Shown here in pieces: positions 39,612 through 50,640 of a stretch of 64,000 bases of DNA. A model generated the notes under the pieces. It was not told the DNA's origin. It did not search any database and worked only from the letters and a program-made list of their open reading frames with translations. The stretch lies in the NCBI GenBank assembly GCA_905221605.1, contig CAJNDS010000846.1:1-64000 (forward strand), in the 5' to 3' direction. Origin of the DNA: Symbiodinium natans (lineage: Eukaryota > Sar > Dinophyceae > Suessiales > Symbiodiniaceae). Position 1 is the stretch's first letter; the number at the start of each line of letters is the position of its first letter. A program made the position numbers and the translations under genes.

Positions 39612-40089
39612 CTGTCTTCAAGGTGGGCTTTTAGGTTCAAAGTTTAAGCAGTCTAGGGTTTTTTGGGGTTTCGGGTTTAAGGTTTAGGGCGTTTCAGTGG
39701 GTGAGCACTCGGTAGCCCAAGGGTTAGGGATATGTGCCTTTGAGACGAAGTACCCCGAAAGCCTCAAGCTTGCAAGTGGGTCTGGTAGTATAGTTGTGGG
39801 GTTTGGGTCCAGCAGAAGTCATGTCTCCGACAGTCTGATGCCCCGGACACTTTCGTTGAGCAACACCCCTCTGCAACTGAGGATTTCGAGTTTAGGGCTC
39901 AAGCCGAAAACCTAGGAAAGCCCGGGACCTTCTCAAAGCCGAGAGCAGCTACCCTGCCATAAACATCCCGAATCCGTGAAGACAACAACTCTGAAGCCTA
40001 CGTGATCAGTCCTAACTCAAGCCTCAACACGCTTCCTTGACGGGATACTTGTTTGAGATAGTTCTGATATGCACAATCTTGGGGGATGG

Positions 40090-40215
40090 TTGGGCTATTG
40101 GACCATAGCCTGAAGGGCTTTGTGACACTTGGGGCACTTGGGACACTTGGCTCACTCGGGAAAATAGGGACACGTGGCGCGCTTGGGTCACTTGGAGCAC
40201 TTAGGTCGTTTAGCT
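40090..40215. repeat. ~10-bp minisatellite
   Basis: Repeated ACTTGGGRC units: CACTTGGGGCACTTGGG, ACACTTGGCTCACT and further decayed copies. Confidence 0.8.
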
Positions 40216-40348
40216 CCCTTGGGACTCACTGAAAAGACACAGACGTAACACACGTGCGGCACTTGCGCCACTTGGGTCGTTGGAACAACGGATGCACCAG
40301 TCAGCTTGGCGACCCTAAGCCCTAAACCCGAAACCCTAAACCCTAAAC

Positions 40349-40406
40349 CTGCCTCCAGGAACGCGCCACGCCCCGACCGCCCACCATCCGTGAGGATGAG
40401 GGTGCC
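40349..40406 (-). CDS. Candidate 58-bp exon with telomeric donor
   Basis: GGACCCAACAG| precedes GTLILTDGGRSGRGAFLEA, and the transcript continues GGCAG|GTTTAGGGTTTAGGG, so the 5' splice site would be the telomeric repeat. Strong G/C third positions. A plus-strand alternative (GCCTCCAG| to ATCC|GTGAGG) overlaps and is shorter. Confidence 0.45.
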
Positions 40407-40427
40407 CTGTTGGGTCCGGGAGTGTCG

Positions 40428-40500
40428 GGTTTAGGGGTTTAGGTGTTTAGGGGTTGAGGGGTTTTGGGGTTTTGGGGTTTAGGGTTTAGGGTTAGTGGTT
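40428..40500 (+). repeat. ITS, TTTAGGG orientation, variable
   Basis: TTTAGGGG, TTTTGGGG and TTTAGGG units. Confidence 0.9.
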
Positions 40501-40914
40501 CGGGTTCACAGGGTTGATAGCGGTGTAAATTTTATAGAGCTTAGGTATAGGGTTTAGGGGGCAAACCCTCCCCAAACATTCTCGGAGCCGCAAGCCCCAC
40601 AAGCCCTGTAAACCATGGCCAAATCCAAACCCTCACCAACCCCCCAACCCTAAACCCTAACCTTCAATCAAGTTCTTAGGCAGAGTACCTGGGCTTAGCC
40701 TAAGCCCTAAACCCTGAAAGGCTCCGCTCACTTCTTGGAAACCCCCAAAGGTGAACCAGAATCTAGAGCAATGACGTGCTCTTATTGCAGATGCAAAGAC
40801 ATGCACCAGACATCACAAGCAGTCAGGGTTTAGGGTGTAGGGTTTAGAGTTCACGTTGCATTGCAGTCTGATGCAACTAGGCCCCTATCTCCCTAAACCG
40901 AAGCCATAAGCCCT

Positions 40915-41107
40915 AAGCCTAAACCCTACACCCTAATCCCTAAACCCTAAACTCTAAACTCTACACCCCAATCCCTAAACCCTAAACCCTGCACCCTAAT
41001 CCCCAAACCCTAAACTCTAAACCCTACACCCCAATCCCTAAACCCTAAACCCTAAACCCTAAACCCTAATCCCTAAACCCTAAACCCTAAACCCTAAACC
41101 CTAAACC
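40915..41107 (-). repeat. ITS with higher-order repeat
   Basis: Variant units (CCCTACACC, CCCTAAT, CTCTAAA, CCCCAAT) recur in the same order, giving a ~60-bp secondary period. The last ~60 bp are canonical CCCTAAA. Confidence 0.9.
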
Positions 41108-41188
41108 CTGAATGGGAAGCCTCTTCCTCGCGAAGCCAGGTTCCCAAACGCCGACCTTCAGGGCAGCTCCGGGGTGTGCAGGGTTTAG
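41108..41188 (+). CDS. Candidate exon between opposed ITS
   Basis: The frame LNGKPLPREARFPNADLQGS and GVCR is open, then the telomeric donor CAGG|GTTTAGGG follows, with a TAG at 41186 if unspliced. The acceptor is unclear. Product unknown. Confidence 0.35.
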   Translation: MNGKPLPREARFPNADLQGSSGVCRV

Positions 41189-41281
41189 GGTTTAGGGTTT
41201 AGGGTTTAGGGTTTAGGGTTTAGGGTTTAGGGTTTAGGGTTTAGGGTTTAGGGTTTAGGGTTTAGGGTTTAGGGTTTAGGG
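41183..41281 (+). repeat. ITS, TTTAGGG orientation
   Basis: Fourteen perfect units. Confidence 0.95.
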
Positions 41282-41322
41282 CTCACTGGTGCAAAATGGG
41301 GCTGAGGATTAGGGCTTCGGAC

Positions 41323-41323
<1 letters not shown>

Positions 41324-41355
<32 letters not shown>
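41324..41355. repeat. Poly-C run, ~32 nt
   Basis: An uninterrupted C homopolymer. The Gly-rich minus frame across it is an artefact. Confidence 0.95.
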
Positions 41356-41622
41356 TAGCACTCTGCACACTCCGGTTTGGGGCTCCTGGGATCTGGAGAG
41401 AATAGTACTATTGAATACTACTATGTGCTGAAGATCCCCCCAAAAAAAAAAAAACACAACTATTGTTTCCAATATTGCCCGTATACGGAAGAAGGTTTCT
41501 GACTTTTTGAGGGGTTCTTAAGCAGAGAGTCGAAACGGGTTTCGGATATGGGGTGCTTTAATTGTCTGGGAAAGCTCCTCAGCTTCCGCTCCGTTTTTTC
41601 TGACTCTCCAAAAAAACACCTA

Positions 41623-41695
41623 AACGTAAACCCTAAACCCTGAACCCTGAACCCTAAACCCTAAACCCTAAGCCCTAAAACCTAAACCCTACATG
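41623..41695 (-). repeat. ITS, CCCTAAA orientation
   Basis: About ten units with CCCTGAA variants. Confidence 0.9.
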
Positions 41696-42053
41696 CCCTC
41701 AAAACGAAAACGCTGCACAATACCGCAGTTCATGGTACAAACCTCATAAAGGTGCGTACGCAGAACCTAAAGGCACGAACCCTCCAAGAAAGCAAGCCCT
41801 GGAGCCAAATACCACAAGCGAAGCAAACTACCCTAAACTCTAAACCCTAAGCCCTAAGCCCAAAGCCCTAAGCCCTCAAGAGATGGACTGCTCCTCACCA
41901 AACTCTCAAACCCGAAGCCCCAAAGACATGACTCCTTTGACCTTAAACCCCTACTTAGAACTTAGCCCTAAGCCCTGAGGCTTAACCCGAAATACCCTCA
42001 GGGCACGAACACCGCAAAGTCAACCCCAAAGCACTAAACCCTACAAGCCCCAC

Positions 42054-42130
42054 ACCCGGAACCGTGAACCCCAAACCCCAAACCCTAAACCCCAAACCCT
42101 AAACCCTAAACCCCATACCCCAAACCGCCC
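42054..42130 (-). repeat. ITS, CCCTAAA/CCCCAAA
   Basis: Alternating CCCCAAA and CCCTAAA units. A CCCTTGTAAGCCCCAAACC duplication follows. Confidence 0.9.
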
Positions 42131-42173
42131 TTGTAAGCCCCAAACCACCCTTGTAAGCCCCAAGCTGAAAGGC

Positions 42174-42257
42174 GGGACTGGGAGCCCTACCGACGGCTTC
42201 GCCGAGTTCGACGCTGTAGAGCAGATCCTTTCTGAGGGCTTAGGGTCGTTCATTTAG
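42174..42257 (+). CDS. Candidate exon between opposed ITS
   Basis: GTGSPTDGFAEFDAVEQILS then EGLGSFI, ending at TAG 42255-42257 inside TTTAGGG. Acidic, helix-like, G/C-ending codons. Left flank CCCTAAA-type. Confidence 0.4.
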   Translation, partial: GTGSPTDGFAEFDAVEQILSEGLGSFI

Positions 42258-42639
42258 GGTTTAGGGTTTCGGGTTTAGCGTTTAGGGTTTAGGGGTGAAG
42301 GTCATTCAATTGAACATGTTCATGCTTCCAGGCTTGGAAGGGCCGTGTAAGCCCCTCGAATTTGCAGGTTCTAATGGAACCGCCGGGGGGAGGTCATGGG
42401 TATTGCGCTTTCAAGGGGTGTAGAGCAGGAGGTTTTAGAGATGTAGGGTTTAGGGTTGAGGATAAGGCTTAGGGTTTAGGGGTCTAGGGGTTGCGGGTCG
42501 AAGGCCTTCGCGTCCATTTCATTCAGAACGGATGGCCCAGGATAGTCCAAAGTTCAAGCCTTCAAAGGGGGGCTTAAACTCTACAACCCAAACCCTTCAG
42601 GGTTTAGGGTAGTTTAGGGCAGTTTAGTGTAGTTCGGGG

Positions 42640-42705
42640 TAGATTAGGGTTTCGGGTTTAGGGTTTAGGGTTTAGGGTTTAGGGTTTAGGGTTTAGGGTT
42701 TAGAT
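42640..42705 (+). repeat. ITS, TTTAGGG orientation
   Basis: Nine units. AGTTTAGGGC/GTAGTTTAGG variants precede it (42600-42640). Confidence 0.95.
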
Positions 42706-42709
42706 AGGA

Positions 42710-44260
42710 GGTGGGGTTCACAGTAAAGGCTCCTCCCGTATCTTGCATTTGTTGTTTTCTCCGACCTTTCTTTTGCTGTGTGCAAGTAAGAACTGCCTCT
42801 CGCACGGAGAGACCGCACATGTCAGGCTTCATGTGCCATGCGCTTCTCATGATCCCCGGAGCCGAAAACTCCTGAACTTCTTACCCTGACCGAAAACGTG
42901 ATGTCGAAGTGTCGTCGACTTGTAGATGGGCCCTCCGACTTCTCCCCTTTACGGGGCGTCTTGGGGTCAACATCGCCCTGCAAGTTCTTTACAACCGAAA
43001 GTCTCAACTGAACCCTTGCTTGGAGATGCTGAGAACCCTAAACCCCGAAACCCTGAACCCAAAACCCTAAACAATAAACCCTGTAGCTAACCATATGATC
43101 CTGCAAGTGCAGGGTTTAGTGGTCCATGCTGTTGAGGGCTGCGCACTAACGACCACGAGGTTCACGGATTCGAGGAGGTCGTCCTGCAGATGATCTGGAC
43201 ACCAGATCCCCAAGCCAACAGTAGGCAAGAGAGAGAGAGAGAGAGTGAGTGAGTGAGTGAGTGAGAGAGTGAGAGAGTGAAAGAGTGAAAAAATATTTAA
43301 AAAATGAAAGAGTGAGAATGAGTACGAATGCGAATGAGAGGGTTTATGTCTATATATGAATACACACACATATCTATATATTATATATATATGTACGCAC
43401 ACACATATATTGCGGTCATATATTTCGCAAGCACTGAGTGCTAGCATTCTTTTTCGACTGCTAGAGCCGAGGTATTTGCGATGGCCACAAACGAGCTGGA
43501 AGTCCTCGTGAACTGCCTACATAAAGCCCTACGCTAAGCAGCAGGTTTAGGGTTTTGGGACTAGAGTGGCCAAGAAACTATAACAAAGACATCGTTTTTG
43601 TTTTTTAAATCTTTTCTGGGGCCTCATCTAAGAAAAAGGAAACATAACTCCGAAGAAAGCTATGGGGAGTAGTGGCTCGGATACTGTGTCACCCACAACC
43701 GATGCCAAAACCGAAACCTTCTGACCTACACCCCGTCCCAGAATCCCAAAACCTAGAGACTGAACCCTCAAGCCCCAAAAAGCCTAAGCCCCGAAAGCCC
43801 CAAAGCCCTCGACCACCCCGATATCTAGCCTCGAGAGCTGTGGCGTCACCGCGGCGGGTGACAAGGGTGGCCGAGGCAGGAAGGTGGCCCGAACCTTCTG
43901 AGATGGCGTGGTGAAAGGGGCTGTGGGGTCTTGGGTGTTTTGGCGGCTTTGGGGGTTTTCAGGGTGTTGGGACCTCGGGGGCTTACGAGTATTTAGGGGG
44001 GTTAGGTCGGACAGGCTTTGAGGGTTTTGGCTGCAGGGGGGCAGCTGTTTGACGTCTGAGTAGAGGGCTAGTTTGGCCCCAAGTTCCTGCGAGTCGAGTT
44101 TAGGATTTCAGTGCGAGATGTAGCGACCAGAGAGTGGGAGATGCCGATGCCTGTTCCCAGCTAGACACTGTAACCATTGCACATTCTCAACATCACAAGA
44201 ATCACAACCTCCGGGGGTCGAAGACAATCCAAACCTGAACACCACAAGCACCTTGCCTGA
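42710..44260. other. Unique stretch with microsatellites
   Basis: (GA)n/(GAGT)n at 43230-43290 and (TA)n at ~43375-43395. A minus frame at 42900-43000 (PRKGEKSEGPSTSRRHFDIT) with a nearby GTAAGA could be an exon. 43672-43914 plus is a proline-rich frame of doubtful value. Confidence 0.35.
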
Positions 44261-44272
44261 GTGCATCCTCAC

Positions 44273-44363
44273 ATCAGGGTGCGACTTGGGCTGAGGCCCT
44301 GCTGGCGCAGGAACGCTTCCTTCAGCAGGTCCTGCTGGGCTACTTGCTGCTTGTGCTGGTGAT
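44273..44363 (-). CDS. Candidate 91-bp exon, coiled-coil-like
   Basis: TTGGTATGTAG| precedes (D)HQHKQQVAQQDLLKEAFLRQ and QGLSPSRTL, then GAT|GTGAGG. Gln-rich and helical, with G/C-ending codons. A second open frame (Ala/Pro-rich) overlaps. Confidence 0.4.
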
Positions 44364-44786
44364 CTACATACCAAGATGAAGGCTGTGTGGCACCCACACA
44401 CGGACGGCATGTTTGAGAAGCTATGTAAACGATAGCCAACACATCTGGACAAAGCATGTTAGCTCAGCCGCCCCCTTCTTCATGCGGCCGACTCTATTTG
44501 TTCTACTAGGTCCATCTCGACCAATTTCAGCTTGGGCGACATTCTAAATCCCAGACCGCAGCTCCTAAAGTCAAGCCGCAAGTTAAATCTCAAGCGGAAC
44601 ACAACAAGATGAAATGCTATTTTCCAAAGCTGGAACCCCACTGCTGACCCCAAATCCACATCCAGGAGGTTTGGGGTTTAGGGTTTAGGGTTGTTTGGGT
44701 CTTTGTAAAACTACCCTGATCCCGTGACGGCCCAGTCAGGGCAAACCAGAACCTAACACTCCAAACCTCACTTCGTGGCTCTTCGT

Positions 44787-44866
44787 AGGGTTTAGGGTTT
44801 AGGGTTTAGGGTTTAGGGTTTAGGGTTTAGGGTTTAGGGTTTAGGGTTTAGGGTTTAGGGTTTAGG
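44787..44866 (+). repeat. ITS, TTTAGGG orientation
   Basis: Eleven perfect units. A two-unit patch lies at 44671-44692. Confidence 0.95.
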
Positions 44867-45054
44867 GAAGCAGAAGGTACCAAATTCCTGACTTCTCTAC
44901 CAAGAACTACTGGTTCCCTAGATCCCCAAAGGCCATACCACGACGGGGCTATTCTAACCCTCCAATCCCGAACGCCTTGAACAAAGGTCATCCTTTTCTA
45001 GTCTGATGAATGGGGTTCATATGAGGCCTCATACCCCATCCTGGTAGCACCGGA

Positions 45055-45125
45055 AACCCTAAACCCCAAACCCTACACCCAAAAGCCCTAAAACCCTAAA
45101 CCCTAAACCCTAAACCCTAAACCCA
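45055..45125 (-). repeat. ITS, CCCTAAA orientation
   Basis: About ten units. Confidence 0.95.
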
Positions 45126-45229
45126 GGGTCCAGCGGCAGCTGCTCGCTGTCGAAGGCCACCACTTGGGCGCCCAGCCGGGCGGCCACAAGGGACCTCGGG
45201 CTTCGGGGGTTGGCTCTCCAACGTCGATT
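45122..45229 (-). CDS. Candidate exon, possible nucleotide-binding strand-loop
   Basis: The frame RWRANPRSPRSLVAARLGAQ then VVAFDSEQLPLDPG has nearly all G/C third positions and runs into TTTAGGG at its 3' side (transcript sense). AARLGAQVVAFD resembles the GxxVxxxD part of a Rossmann fold. CCCTAAA on the left, TTTAGGG at 45272. Confidence 0.45.
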
Positions 45230-45271
45230 CAAGTGGGGGTTTCCGAATAATTATAGGGGTACCCTTCCGCG

Positions 45272-45350
45272 GGTTTAGGGTTTAGGGTTTAGGGCTTAGG
45301 GCTTAGGGTTTAGGGTTTCGGGTCGGGTCGGGTTTCGGGTTTCGGGTTTC
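45272..45350 (+). repeat. ITS with GGGTTTC/GGGTC block
   Basis: Three TTTAGGG, two CTTAGGG, then several TTTCGGG/GTCGGG units. Confidence 0.9.
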
Positions 45351-45351
45351 G

Positions 45352-45520
45352 GGATTGCTCCCCCGTATACGAACAGTCCTGATTTGGGATTATAATCGGG
45401 GTTACTATAGCCCCGATCGAGGACTGCCAAGGGGTATACCGGTAGACCTTTTTTGGGGTCCCTTTAAGGGGATTCTGTTTTATATGGGGTATAAATGGGG
45501 TACTTTCTAGTTTGGGAAAC
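45352..45520. mobile_element. Two adjoining small elements (families 1 and 3)
   Basis: 45352-45440: GGGATTGCTCCCCCGTATAC, AACAGTCCT and CGAGGACTGCC match family 1 in inverse orientation. 45441-45520: TTTTTGGGGTCCCTTTAAGG and GGATTCTG resemble family 3 (57060-57153). Confidence 0.5.
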
Positions 45521-45529
45521 ATTCAATGG

Positions 45530-46560
45530 AAACCTTCCTTCTTCTACGCTTTGAGAACAGTATGAACTCTTCTCACATACTCTCTTGTGGATTTCTTGTC
45601 GCTCTCTCTCTCTCTCTCGCTCACTCTCTCTCTCTCTCTCTCTGTCTCTCTTTCTCTCGACCCCAGATACAAGAGACAACTCCCCAAACCACGAATCCCC
45701 CAAAGAACCCAAGAACCTCCCACCCCCCCTGTCGCGAAAGTCTCAGAAGCGGACGGGAAGCCGGCGCCACAGCCGATCTCCACAGGGGGCAAAAGGGCTC
45801 AACATTCTCGGGGATTTGAGGCTTGTACTTCTGATAGAGTTTGAGGGTTTGGGGGGGTCCAAGTTTTGGGGTTTGATTCGGGATTTAAGGGTTTATAAGG
45901 TTTAGATGGCCGCACTATCTCCGCAATGCCGACTTGGCACTTTCTGGACACCCAATTGTAGAGATCCTTCTTCGGGGGCGTTTAGGGCTTGAGGTTTGCA
46001 GATCAGTGTTTAGGACCTATACTTTGTTTAAGTGTATTTGCAATTCGGGGTCACGGTACATTCACGCACACATTGCTTTACTTCGTTGGACAGCATGGAA
46101 GCAGAGAGTCCCGAAACGAATGCGCAAACATCGTAAGGCTTAGACCGAGATTTCTGCACCATGTTGTTATACCATTGAGCGGCACTCGTTTAGAAATTCG
46201 TGAACCGGGAATGTCCTCCGGGAATGTCCCCTGTCACTGTCACTTTAGGATTGGGGCTTATGTGTTCTGAGGTTTAATCTGCCGTTGAGGAATCTCGGGG
46301 CTGCTATGGCTTTCAGGCTGTCAATCCCAAACCGAATCCCCCAACCCCATAGTCCCCTAAACCATAGCCCTCAACAAACCTTGCATCTCCAAGCTAGACC
46401 CTAAACCCAAAAACCCTAAACCCTAAACCCTAAACCAACCCCCAAAGTTCCTGGAAACCTACATTTGGGGTTTAGGACTTGGTGTTGGCCTAACACCTAA
46501 GGGTAGGTTCGTGGTCCCTCAGTGGGGACCATTTTAGGGGACCCTTTATATACCCTTCAT
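45530..46560. other. Unique stretch, no gene recognised
   Basis: (TC)n microsatellite at 45600-45660. Weak TTTAGGG-like sequence at 45840-45910. CCCTAAA patch at 46405-46436. Confidence 0.4.
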
Positions 46561-46573
46561 ATACCCGATACAG

Positions 46574-46700
46574 CCCAAGGGCCCAGATTTCAGAAACCTT
46601 TAAAGGAGATAAGGGCAGATTTAAGGGCCCATGTAACTTGCCTTAGCCCAAGAATACAGTAGGCATATAATAGGAAGATACATTGCAGGGTCCTTATATT
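46574..46700. repeat. Dispersed repeat, partner of 14693-14830
   Basis: The same ordered motifs as at 14693 (CCCAAGGGCCCAGATTTC, AAACCTTTAAAGG, TGTAACTTGCCTTAG). Confidence 0.55.
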
Positions 46701-46704
46701 CCCC

Positions 46705-46752
46705 CAAACCCTAAACCCTAAACCCTAAACCCTAACCCCTAAACCCTAAACC
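46705..46752 (-). repeat. ITS, CCCTAAA orientation
   Basis: Six or seven units. Confidence 0.95.
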
Positions 46753-46854
46753 CTTGTTTGGGGTTCCCATAGGATCCTTGATAAAGTGCTTTTCGGGGTG
46801 CCTCCAAGCACTGCCACATCGACTGCGAGCTGCGCGCCGCCTGAATAGGGTGTG

Positions 46855-47070
46855 GGGTTTAGGGGTTTAGGGGTATAGGGGTTTAGGGGTTTAGGGTTTA
46901 GGGTTTCGGGTTTAGGGGTTTAGGGGTTTAGGGGTTTAGGGGTTTAGGGGTTTAGGGGTTTAGGGGTTTAGGGGTTTAGGGGTTTAGGGGTTTAGGGGTT
47001 TAGGGGTTTAGGGGTTTCGGGTTTTAGGGGTTTAGGGGTTTAGGGGTTTACGGGGTTTAGGGGTTTAGGG
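46855..47070 (+). repeat. TTTAGGGG 8-mer array
   Basis: About 20 TTTAGGGG units, far more uniform than neighbouring ITS; a distinct 12-bp array (GGGGTTTGTA/GGGGTTGGTA) follows at 47284-47350. Confidence 0.95.
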
Positions 47071-47099
47071 TTTAAGGGGGCAGCTTAAGGCCCCTACGG

Positions 47100-50000
47100 C
47101 TTAGGGCTGTCAGCTTTGTTGTGGCACCCTAGGCTTTTGTTTTGGATCTTTCGGATTTCGGGGTTTTGGGCTTTGAGGTTTTTGCCGGTGTTTTGGGTTC
47201 GTAGGGCTCTGCGCGGACTCGGGGGTCTGAGGGGCGTTGTTAGGACATTGAGGACGTAGGGCTTGGGGCTTGTAAGGGCTTGTCGGGGTTTGTAGGGGTT
47301 GGTAGGGGTTGGTAGGGGTTTGTAGGGGTTTGTAGGGGTTTGTAGGGGTTTTTGGGCATGATGCCTCTTGGGGCGTTTAGAGTGCTTAGGGCGTTTTGCA
47401 GCCCTTTGGGACGCAGAAGCTTTCCTAGCCGTTTCGAGTGAGGTGAGAGCTGTGCCAAAGAGCCCCCCCCCCTCTCCTCCCCCCCCAAAAAGACACCTCC
47501 ATTCAACCCACTAAAAACCAAATGTATCCCAAAACGCCCTGAACCCTGAACCCCCCCCTAAACAAAAAACAAAAGGCGGCTGCACTGCCAGCGAGGCCCT
47601 GACGCCAAACTGAAGAACCATCTGTCAAGGGCTTAGGGTTTAGGGTTTAGGGTTTAGGGTCCAGGGTTTAGGGTTTGCAGGGTCTGGCTTTGCTTGGCTG
47701 CAAAGTTTCGGCTTGTCCCCCTACCTTTTGCTGTGGGGTTGCGTTTGAGTGTGTCAGTCTTTAGCTCTCGCTCTCGGTACAGGTGCTTGGGACTCCTTCG
47801 GGGCCTTTGGAACATCTGTGCAGCGATTGCAGGCCTATCTTTGGTGTTCTTCACTAGTCAGCTTCAAGGAGCTCACAACTTCCATCCTCTTTCGGTCGCG
47901 CTATCCGTTTCAGGGGGGTTTCATAGTGGGGCCCGTTGAGTCTCAACTTCTGACTCATGCAATCTTTGCTCACTTGCCGCGAAGGGGTTAGGCCGGCGTT
48001 ACAATACTTCCTGAGGCCCTGAGGTGCACGGGCATACATTGGCTTTTCGCGCGGTGGGAGCGATGGCGAAAGAGTAGGTTGCTTTGGGTTTAAGGCTTCA
48101 GGGCTTTTGGTGATTTGGGGCTTAGGAGTTCAGGGATTTACGGATTTAGCATTCAACAAAACCCAAGCCCCTGCAAATCAACATGCCCTACACACCTACC
48201 TTGTGTTTGTGGCTTGAGGTTTAAGACCTCTTCGGGGAGATGCTTTGGAACTTTTTGTTTGGTGCGAGCGGTGGGGTGGCATTGCGGCAAGAAGTCGTTG
48301 TTCCGTAGAGCTCAATTGTGTACGAGGCCCGGAAAGCTTTGGGCCCGTATTCGTGACCATCTAGTTGCAGTGCTGGGTACGACGGGAGAACTTCCCCAAA
48401 CTCGAAAATCTACAGGGACCTAGGCAGGCTCGTGAGCTTCAAGTTGGACACCTACAAAACTTGGAGCCCCAGACCCAAACACTAAACCCTAAACGCTAAT
48501 CCCTGCCATAAGCTGGATGCAGGGTTTAGGGCTGGTAGATGCGTGCATGAACATGTCGAGCCACAATTGTGGGGACCCCAATTACAAACTGGACTTACAA
48601 GCCCCCTCAAAACTCTTAGTAGGTTATCAGCGGACTTATAATTGGGGCTAAAACTAGGATGGCCCTTAAAACCCTCAGAAATATATTCCCGAATATGATC
48701 CTCTTAAGCCCAATGATGGAAAATCTAACATGCGCAAAGGGCCTACCTACCTCCGAGTGTTGACCTGGGTTTATGGGTGCGGGGTGTTCGGGCTCCAAGA
48801 TCGTTTTTCAATTTTGGCCCTTCTCCGTGCCTGGGCCTGGAGCATGGGGTGGGGGGCAGAAGGGCACATCACCAGCTTTTTGCTGAGCAAAGTTCGTTTT
48901 TCCTTTTCTTTCAAGACCAAGAAGGGTTCTTCCGAATTTGCCGTTTTGACTTCGAAAGTACCATCATCAATGCAAACATCGTCACTGCATGATGAATGGC
49001 TTCTGACACACAGCAGCCTTGAAATCAACCATGTCAATAAGCTTCAACCAAATTACGATACGCACCGTCATGATCATGCAACTGGAAGTCGTACCGGTGA
49101 ATATCCCTTCCATTTCTGATGGTTTAGGGCTCTTGTTTGTTGACACAGTCGAACTGCTTTGCTTCTCGCATAAGCAGCCTTGAACAAGCCTTGTCTTGAA
49201 GATAGATGCAAACCGTTGAGATGGGGAAGGCATGTGAAAGCTAAAGCTAGGAATTGCAAGGCGAGAACATGGGAGTTTGATTGAAACGATGCTCTTGTTG
49301 TAGACTTGGGGGCCCCCAACCCCACCCCAAACCCTGAACCCTAAACTCTCGCACCCCAGGATCTCAAAATAGTGCCTCGCCCGCCACGTAGGCCGCAGGC
49401 CACACACCGATAGCCTACAATTAGCGAGGGTTTCGGGCGTATGTCGGGTTTAAGGTTTAAGGGTTAAGGTTTAGGGTTTAATTTCGATTTAGGGTAGCTG
49501 GTTGAAGCTGAGGGCTGAAGTTTCAGGGTTTAGGATTGTGCGGCGGTGAGCTCTTTTGGGTTTAGGATTGTGCAGCTTAGCAGGCTTGGGGCCTTTTTGG
49601 GGGCTTTCTTCAGGCTCAGGGGATGAGAGTTTGCCAGGTACCCAGGTTGCCGGGCCCCACTCCCTCATACATAGGAAACACCTTCCGCGAAGCAACTAGA
49701 AATGCATCAAATCTAGCGACAATGTCTGGCCTTAAAGAGAAAGTCCGGCCTTACACAAGGAAGGGTGCCGGAGAACGGGTCTGAAACATTGCGGAAACCC
49801 ATTTTCGAAACTACATGCCTCTACCATGTGGCCCACAGGACCTGAAGCAGAGCATGTGGTGGGTCTTGACAAGTCTCGTTTCGTGAAGTCACAGCTCCTC
49901 ACCTCTAAGCCCCACATGACCTGAACTTGTCAATGCGAACCCAACATTGAGGGCATTGAATGAAACTCATGTGGATCCCGTCGGAGACTTGCACAGCAGC

Positions 50001-50640
50001 AAGGCGCTGAGGTACTGACGCCATAAATATCGGAGACCTCATGCAAGGCAGTCTGACCCTCTGCGGCCACAAGGCAGCATCTCTCGTTGGGAGCCCACAC
50101 TATGCAATGATAAGCCAAGCCTGTTTGAGTCTGCTCCGAAACGCCTGGGAAGAAGTCCCTGTGATAGTCCCAAAGCCTGAGAACTCTAACTCCCAAAAAT
50201 CTTGTTCATCCCCTCCCTACTATCAAACTTCCTTCACCTAAACGTCACAGCAAGAAGATATTCTTGTGCCGTGGGGGAGGGGGCGGGGTGAGTATTCGAT
50301 TGCGCTCCATGCGCTTGAGTATTTGAGTTCCTTCGGCATCCCCGGTGTCCCTCAATCAAATCCAACCACTCCTGGTTTAGGCTCCACGGTAGAGAACAGG
50401 GCAGTATCGGGCAGGCTGGGGGTCTTCCGGTAGCGACTGGGGTCCCAATCATTAACAAGAAATGATCCTCTAGGCAGTGAAGCCAAAACACTCCGGTCAA
50501 GGAGCTGATTCGTCTCCCATGACAGGGCTCAGCCATTCAGCGGGAACCTCGCCGGCAAGAAATCAAGGTCTGAGTTGACCCTTGGAGGTTCATAGGCAGT
50601 TATAGCGTGGATTCGAAGTGGGATGCTGCAGACATAGCAG
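47100..50640. other. Long stretch without a firm gene
   Basis: ITS patch 47634-47665. A plus frame 47749-47991 and several minus frames at 49930-50536 are open but unsupported. 48590-48730 carries dispersed-element motifs (GAATATGATCCTCTTAA also at 12583). 49320-49345 is a weak CCCTAAA patch. Confidence 0.35.
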
